This document shows positions 60,021 to 64,000 of a stretch of 64,000 nucleotides of DNA, piece after piece; positions within the stretch are counted from its first letter, which is position 1, and each line of letters starts with the position of its first letter. A program made the position numbers and the translations under genes. Location: positions 434,001 to 498,000 of the forward strand of contig JAIBBX010000002.1 of the NCBI GenBank assembly GCA_019694475.1, in the 5' to 3' direction. This stretch comes from Parachlamydiales bacterium. GTDB taxonomy: Bacteria > Chlamydiota > Chlamydiia > Chlamydiales > SM23-39. Below the pieces are notes generated by a model. That model did not search any database, was not told the DNA's origin, and saw only the letters and a list, made by a program, of their open reading frames with translations.

Positions 60021-61340
60021 TCAAAAACCAGGTTCTACTGGGCAATAACCCTCTGGGACATACTCAATATTCCCCGAAATATTGTATTTTGATTCGCCGT
60101 TGTCAAATGGAATCTCAAGCAAAATTGTTCCCCCAGAAAGGTTATCTAAAAAGACATCTCCCATATTATTTCCATGAGCAGACAGGCATAAGGTTGAATT
60201 AACACCTGTGTTTCCTTTAAATCCAACAACGTTTCCTCTTTCAATAATATTCTCGGCAAGCTTAACAGAAAAAAATGAACCATTCAAAGATTCTACGTGA
60301 ATTGCAGGATCAAGACATGTAACATCTGATGTATATATATAATTCGCATTAATATCAGCCGTACTGTATGCATTCGAATCAGCATGAAGATTAATACCAC
60401 TAAAATAAGCTGAATGAACAGAATTATGATGGCAATTTAAATGAAAATGGCCGCTATTCACGATCACAGAAACCCCATAAAGTCCGAATTGGGAAGAATC
60501 TTCTAGAACATAATTTTCAAAAACAGTTCCTCGCATCTCTCCTGAACCTGATCCCATAAACGTTATGGCCCCCGATTCATCCACAGGCGAAAAAATTGTT
60601 TGAGAACAGTTGACCAAGGAATTGTTATTTATTTGAACTTGCACATTCGCGGCTGACATCGGGTCCGTTTCAACGAAAACAGCTTCTCCGCCTCCAATGA
60701 ATTGATTGTATTGAACAACCGCATTCATAATCGCACTATTTGTAGTGGTACTTTCAACGGCTATTTGAACGGAACGATAACCATTGTTTATTGGACCTGG
60801 CAACTGACCGAAAAAATTATTGTATTCCACTATAGCAAAGTGCTGGCCTGAGTTGGCTGTATCTATAGATAAAGCGTAATAAGGGGTTAATGTAGGCTCG
60901 GCGCGGTAGTATAAAATATTCCCTCTGACCGTTGAGTATAGGATATTATCAGATCCGCCCGCAGCTTCTAAATAGATTGAATCATCGTAAAGGTTGAGAA
61001 AATAGTTATTGAGAACCTGGGCTGTAACCTTTGAATTTCCTGTATGGATCATTTGTATTCCGCGGCCGCCCACGGCAATCGTGGAGCTGTCAAGAGTATT
61101 ATTTTGAACAATGACAGTTCCCAAACTGTCGACATAGGGGACATTGATTCCGACTAGCGTTGTACCAAAAATGTAATTTCCATCAATGAGGAAGTTCGCT
61201 TGGGAATTGGTTGGCTGTAAATCAATCGCATTCATAGCGGCAAAGTAGATATTGTTCCGATTTATATTCGCGGTCGTTGTTATACCGTTCCAAGTTCCAG
61301 TAATGCCAGAAGAAGAGCCTCCGATGAAATTGAAACCCAA
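60021..61340 (-). CDS. Inverse autotransporter, 3' part (beta-helix passenger) after a frameshift
   Basis: About 439 codons with no proper start of its own. The chain is a parallel beta-helix: short Asn-rich repeats (NNIYFAAMNAIDLQ, FLIDGNYIFGTTLVGINV, VIVQNNTLDSSTIAVGGRGIQM and so on to the end). It begins LGFNFIGGSSSG, which continues exactly where the upstream frame leaves the beta-helix pattern. Adding one T in the ATTTGG at 61339-61341 (minus strand) gives DNEILGFNFIGG, a normal coil. So this is the 3' end of the gene starting at 62617, interrupted by a one-base loss. Confidence 0.8.
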   Translation of the reverse strand: MGFNFIGGSSSGITGTWNGITTTANINRNNIYFAAMNAIDLQPTNSQANFLIDGNYIFGTTLVGINVPYVDSLGTVIVQNNTLDSSTIAVGGRGIQMIHTGNSKVTAQVLNNYFLNLYDDSIYLEAAGGSDNILYSTVRGNILYYRAEPTLTPYYALSIDTANSGQHFAIVEYNNFFGQLPGPINNGYRSVQIAVESTTTNSAIMNAVVQYNQFIGGGEAVFVETDPMSAANVQVQINNNSLVNCSQTIFSPVDESGAITFMGSGSGEMRGTVFENYVLEDSSQFGLYGVSVIVNSGHFHLNCHHNSVHSAYFSGINLHADSNAYSTADINANYIYTSDVTCLDPAIHVESLNGSFFSVKLAENIIERGNVVGFKGNTGVNSTLCLSAHGNNMGDVFLDNLSGGTILLEIPFDNGESKYNISGNIEYVPEGYCPVEPGF

Positions 61341-62617
61341 ATTTCGTTATCCAACCCCAGCGTTACGATTGGGAGAGGGTTGATATTTGTCAATGTAGGA
61401 AGAATCGAGGTTTGAGCTGGGATTTCAAGAGACCCTAAGCTTGTTTCAAAAGAATGCGATACGCCAGAGCTCAAAAGCCGAACGCCAGCGGTATTTGCTG
61501 CTGACAAATCAACCCCTGTATTCATACCTGTTGTGGTTCCATCTCCTGGGAAGACATAAATGATATTACCGGGAGACGCTGCGGTTTGAGCTGTTGCCAT
61601 ATCATGATATGGACTTTCAAAAGTTCCGTTGGAGGAACTAGTATTATCGACAAATATCAAGTAGTAGGGAACCCCGTTTTCTGAAGTAGCAACGGTTGTT
61701 TTTTTCTTTGAATCAACAACAATGATTTCCTGTCGCTTGGGCGGTGTAAATACCCATTGTTGGAACGCCTTTTTATCCTCTAACGAACAGCATGAATCTG
61801 ATTTCAATTTCGGTCTTGGGCCAAACGGAATATTGATCGCAAAGGAGGCTTGAAATCGATTATGAAATACAGAGTCGTAAGAATCTCCTATCTCGATCGA
61901 AACAAAAGGGGTCATTCGAGCTTCAAAGCGAACTTTTCCCCCGATCGCCCCATCGCCGATGGGTCCTTTAAAATAGTAAGGGCCCGCACCGGCATATAGA
62001 TCAAAATTCTTCGTATGGAAAAAATGCCAACCCGCCTCAGCATCGAACCCGGTCATAGAGACTTCATGCTTCCGGCTGACGTAAAATTGATGGCCAGAAA
62101 AATGGGAGAACTTCAAATCGTACAGCTTGCTTTCGGTCTCCCCAAATGGAAAATACCCGTTAACTCGGAATTCCCAGCGGGGCAATAGATATTCAATCCC
62201 AGCTCCCATCTGATTATAATTCTCCCTCTTGGTCGAACGATAATCATAATACGCATTCAACCCAAAAGCCTGGCATTCGCATGTCTGTATTCTCCAGCCA
62301 GCCCCAGCATTCACTGCGGGCCTTCCATCATTGAAAACATGTCCTCTTAGATCGAGAAAAAAGAAAGAATTTTCGCGCCAAGGTTCAGGATTTGCCAAAA
62401 AGAGAGAAAGAGTTGAGTATCCAATGTCAAAGCCTATACCTTGATACTCAAGATGTGAAAGGCTAACCCTGCAAGGCCGGGGGCCCTCTTTTTCACTTGC
62501 CCCTTCATTCGCCATCGGTTGCAAAGAACTGGGCGGCTCCATTTTAGCAAACAAAAACTGTTCTGCATATAGACCAGAAGCCAATGACAAAAGAAGAAAA
62601 ATTGAGCTCCGGCTCAT
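61280..62617 (-). CDS. Inverse autotransporter (intimin/invasin-type barrel), 5' part
   Basis: 445 codons. Signal peptide MSRSSIFLLLSLASGLYA, a linker, then a barrel (about 55-275) with the inverse-autotransporter pattern: LDLRGHVFNDGRPAVNAGAGWR, FGLNAYYDYRSTKRENYNQMGAGIEYLLPRWEFRVNGYFPFG, SMTGFDAEAGWHF, FHNRFQASFAINIPFGPRP. A linker leads to the start of a beta-helix passenger (about 325: FVDNTSSSNGTFESPYHDM, ANTAGVRLLSSG). The last 20 residues (IWVSISSEALLLALLELGTV) break the pattern and end at a stop because of the frameshift near 61340. The full protein would be about 865 residues, displayed on the surface. Own promoter at 62648-62674. Confidence 0.8.
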   Translation of the reverse strand: MSRSSIFLLLSLASGLYAEQFLFAKMEPPSSLQPMANEGASEKEGPRPCRVSLSHLEYQGIGFDIGYSTLSLFLANPEPWRENSFFFLDLRGHVFNDGRPAVNAGAGWRIQTCECQAFGLNAYYDYRSTKRENYNQMGAGIEYLLPRWEFRVNGYFPFGETESKLYDLKFSHFSGHQFYVSRKHEVSMTGFDAEAGWHFFHTKNFDLYAGAGPYYFKGPIGDGAIGGKVRFEARMTPFVSIEIGDSYDSVFHNRFQASFAINIPFGPRPKLKSDSCCSLEDKKAFQQWVFTPPKRQEIIVVDSKKKTTVATSENGVPYYLIFVDNTSSSNGTFESPYHDMATAQTAASPGNIIYVFPGDGTTTGMNTGVDLSAANTAGVRLLSSGVSHSFETSLGSLEIPAQTSILPTLTNINPLPIVTLGLDNEIWVSISSEALLLALLELGTV

Positions 62618-62647
62618 GATTACCCCACGGAACGCTTTTGAATTTAC

Positions 62648-62674
62648 GTTATAGTAATTCAGAAATTGTGTAAA
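62648..62674 (-). promoter_or_regulatory. Putative promoter of the inverse autotransporter gene
   Basis: Minus strand: TTTACA (62674-62669), 15-bp spacer (16 with TTTTAC), TATAAC (62653-62648), about 31 bases before the ATG. The spacer is short for a standard promoter. Confidence 0.4.
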
Positions 62675-62694
62675 AAAAAATCTAATATTCGGAT

Positions 62695-63789
62695 TTATCT
62701 AGTGCAGCTCGACACAAATTTTAAGAACGATTGATTGAACCGCTCAACGGAAAATTCTTCAGCTTTATTCCTGCATTTTTTGGAATCAAAAGCCATCCTT
62801 TCAAACGATTGAATCGCCTCAATAATTCCGGAGACCGACTGTTCTGAATATAAAAGACCTGTTTCGCGATCGACAACCGTCTCTTTTACGCCCCCTTTTG
62901 CAAATGCAATGACGGGCGTTCCGGAAGCCATCGCTTCTACAGGAACAATACCAAAATCTTCTACCGCAGCAAAAACAAACCCTTTGGCTTTTTGCATATG
63001 GGCCTTTAGCACATCATCGGATTGATAGCCCATCAGCTCCACATTCTTCCCGGCTTTTTCTTTCACCTTTTTCCATTCGGGGCCATCGCCGATCACAACC
63101 AGTTTTTTCTCAGGCATTTTGGCAAAAGCTTCCACAATGAGGTCAACCCGCTTATACGGAACCATTCTCGATGCAGTGAGGTAATAATCGTCTTTCTTGC
63201 TCTCTTCCCGAAAGAATTGCAAATCAACCGGCGGATAAATCACTTCGGCTTTTCGATGATAAAACTTTTCGATCCGTTTTGCTACGTATTGGGAATTGGC
63301 GATGAAATGATCTACTCGATGCGCGCTATGGACGTCCCAGCCGCGCAAGTAATGCAAAATCAGTTTTGCGAAAAACCCCTTCACACCTCGATCGAGTTTT
63401 GATTCTCTTAAATACTCATGCGTTAAATCCCAAGCATAGCGCATCGGCGTATGGCAATAGCAAATATGCACTTGATCGGGCGTCGTGATCACTCCTTTTG
63501 CTGCGCAATGCGAAGATGAGATGATGAGATCATAGGATGTTAGATCGAAATGTTCGATCGCAAGCGGGAAAAAGGGCAAATAGCTTTTATATTTCTTTTC
63601 CGCTCTGGGAAGTCTTTGAATGAATGAAGACTCGATCTCTAAATTTTCAAAATAGGTGCCCTTCAATCCTTCCATACTGCGGACAAGGGTGTGGATCTTT
63701 GAGGGAAAAAGTCGATGGATCGCCTCGAGCACTTTTTCTCCGCCGCCGACGCCGGAAATAAGCCAATCATGGACAATTGCGCTACGCAC
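62695..63789 (-). CDS. Glycosyltransferase family 4 (mannosyltransferase-like)
   Basis: 364 residues from GTG 63789. GT-B fold: AIVHDWLISGVGGGEKVLEAIHRLFP at the start, HICYCHTPMRYAWDL, FIANSQYVAKRIEKFYHR, TASRMVPYKRVDLIVEAFAK and the donor-site E-x7-E motif EDFGIVPVEAMASGTPVIAF. The family uses GDP-mannose or similar donors, which ManC nearby can supply. Likely cytoplasmic, building an exopolysaccharide or LPS unit. Start overlaps the stop of another GT4 gene by 8 nt. Confidence 0.9.
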   Translation of the reverse strand: MRSAIVHDWLISGVGGGEKVLEAIHRLFPSKIHTLVRSMEGLKGTYFENLEIESSFIQRLPRAEKKYKSYLPFFPLAIEHFDLTSYDLIISSSHCAAKGVITTPDQVHICYCHTPMRYAWDLTHEYLRESKLDRGVKGFFAKLILHYLRGWDVHSAHRVDHFIANSQYVAKRIEKFYHRKAEVIYPPVDLQFFREESKKDDYYLTASRMVPYKRVDLIVEAFAKMPEKKLVVIGDGPEWKKVKEKAGKNVELMGYQSDDVLKAHMQKAKGFVFAAVEDFGIVPVEAMASGTPVIAFAKGGVKETVVDRETGLLYSEQSVSGIIEAIQSFERMAFDSKKCRNKAEEFSVERFNQSFLKFVSSCTR

Positions 63790-64000
63790 GGGCTACCTCT
63801 TCAAAGAGCCGCATATGTTTTTCCGCCGTTTTTTTCCAATCAAACCGTTTTACCCGCTCAAGGCCTTTCTCGACAAATTCCCGTTTTTTGGCTTTTTCGA
63901 TGGCCTGCATAATTTCTTCCACATTCATCGGATCGAAATAGACGCTGGCATCGCCGCACACTTCTGGAATGCTTGCCGCCTTCGATACAGCTGTTGGGCA
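63782..64000 (-). CDS. Glycosyltransferase family 4, C-terminal end only (window edge)
   Basis: Seventy-two codons are inside the window; the 5' part lies beyond 64000. The visible chain reads SKAASIPEVCGDASVYFDP, the usual GT4 end of the donor site, then EEIMQAIEKAKK and a helical tail FDWKKTAEKHMRLFEEVARA. Stop TAG at 63784-63782. It belongs to the same minus-strand operon as the following GT4 gene. Confidence 0.85.
   Translation of the reverse strand, partial: CPTAVSKAASIPEVCGDASVYFDPMNVEEIMQAIEKAKKREFVEKGLERVKRFDWKKTAEKHMRLFEEVARA

Overview
The window reads as chromosome of an environmental (Parachlamydia-related) member of the Chlamydiota. The strongest marker is a DNA topoisomerase I with a C-terminal SWIB domain, a fusion characteristic of chlamydiae. 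A MOMP-like Cys-rich outer membrane porin (Lpg1974 type), Kdo/LPS functions and two candidate effectors fit an amoeba-associated intracellular bacterium. I cannot name family or species from the sequence alone. No rRNA, tRNA, transposase, integrase or CRISPR array was found.

Layout. 1-306: groEL start and groES (minus). 639-11843: a tight plus-strand run of a tripartite RND efflux pump (adaptor, pump, outer membrane channel), a two-partner secretion pair (TpsA1, TpsB1) and a FecR-domain protein. 11951-15321 (minus, convergent): a CHASE2 adenylate cyclase and, overlapping it, a cyclic-nucleotide-binding domain fused to a CPBP membrane protease. Together these could form an exoprotein-linked cAMP signalling module, the best candidate here for an undescribed system. 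15347-22024: a NamZ/DUF1343 protein, PutA and a copper-type P1B ATPase. 22066-24848 (minus operon): KdsB, an atypical histidine phosphatase and a DHA2 transporter. 24894-27978: PcrA/UvrD helicase, a tocopherol-type methyltransferase and a 53-residue DUF1328 protein.

28025-34048: a second secretion locus ordered TpsB2, small exported protein, TpsA2, TpsB3, with every junction overlapping. 34103-39134: a hypothetical protein, a methyltransferase with a signal peptide, a GT47/methyltransferase-like fusion, DoxX and a GT9 glycosyltransferase. 39240-44118: sigma-54, an MFS carrier, the MOMP-like porin and a YVTN propeller. 44176-50097 looks like accessory, host-interaction DNA: a large alpha-helical protein ending in the CaaX-type tetrapeptide CVIS, a Kdo hydroxylase overlapping an HExxH membrane protein, and a Ser-rich protein with a phosphoribosyltransferase-like core.

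50287-64000: topA-SWIB, an O-antigen ligase/polymerase-like protein, glpK-glpD, ManC, a His/Met-rich outer membrane protein, an inverse-autotransporter/beta-helix protein split by an apparent one-base frameshift, and two GT4 glycosyltransferases, the last cut by the window edge.

Common themes are envelope biogenesis (Kdo, mannose, glycosyltransferases), protein export to the surface (three TpsB, two TpsA, one inverse autotransporter) and host interaction. Many genes overlap by 1-22 nt, so most runs are probably translationally coupled operons. Promoter and hairpin calls were made by eye and are tentative.
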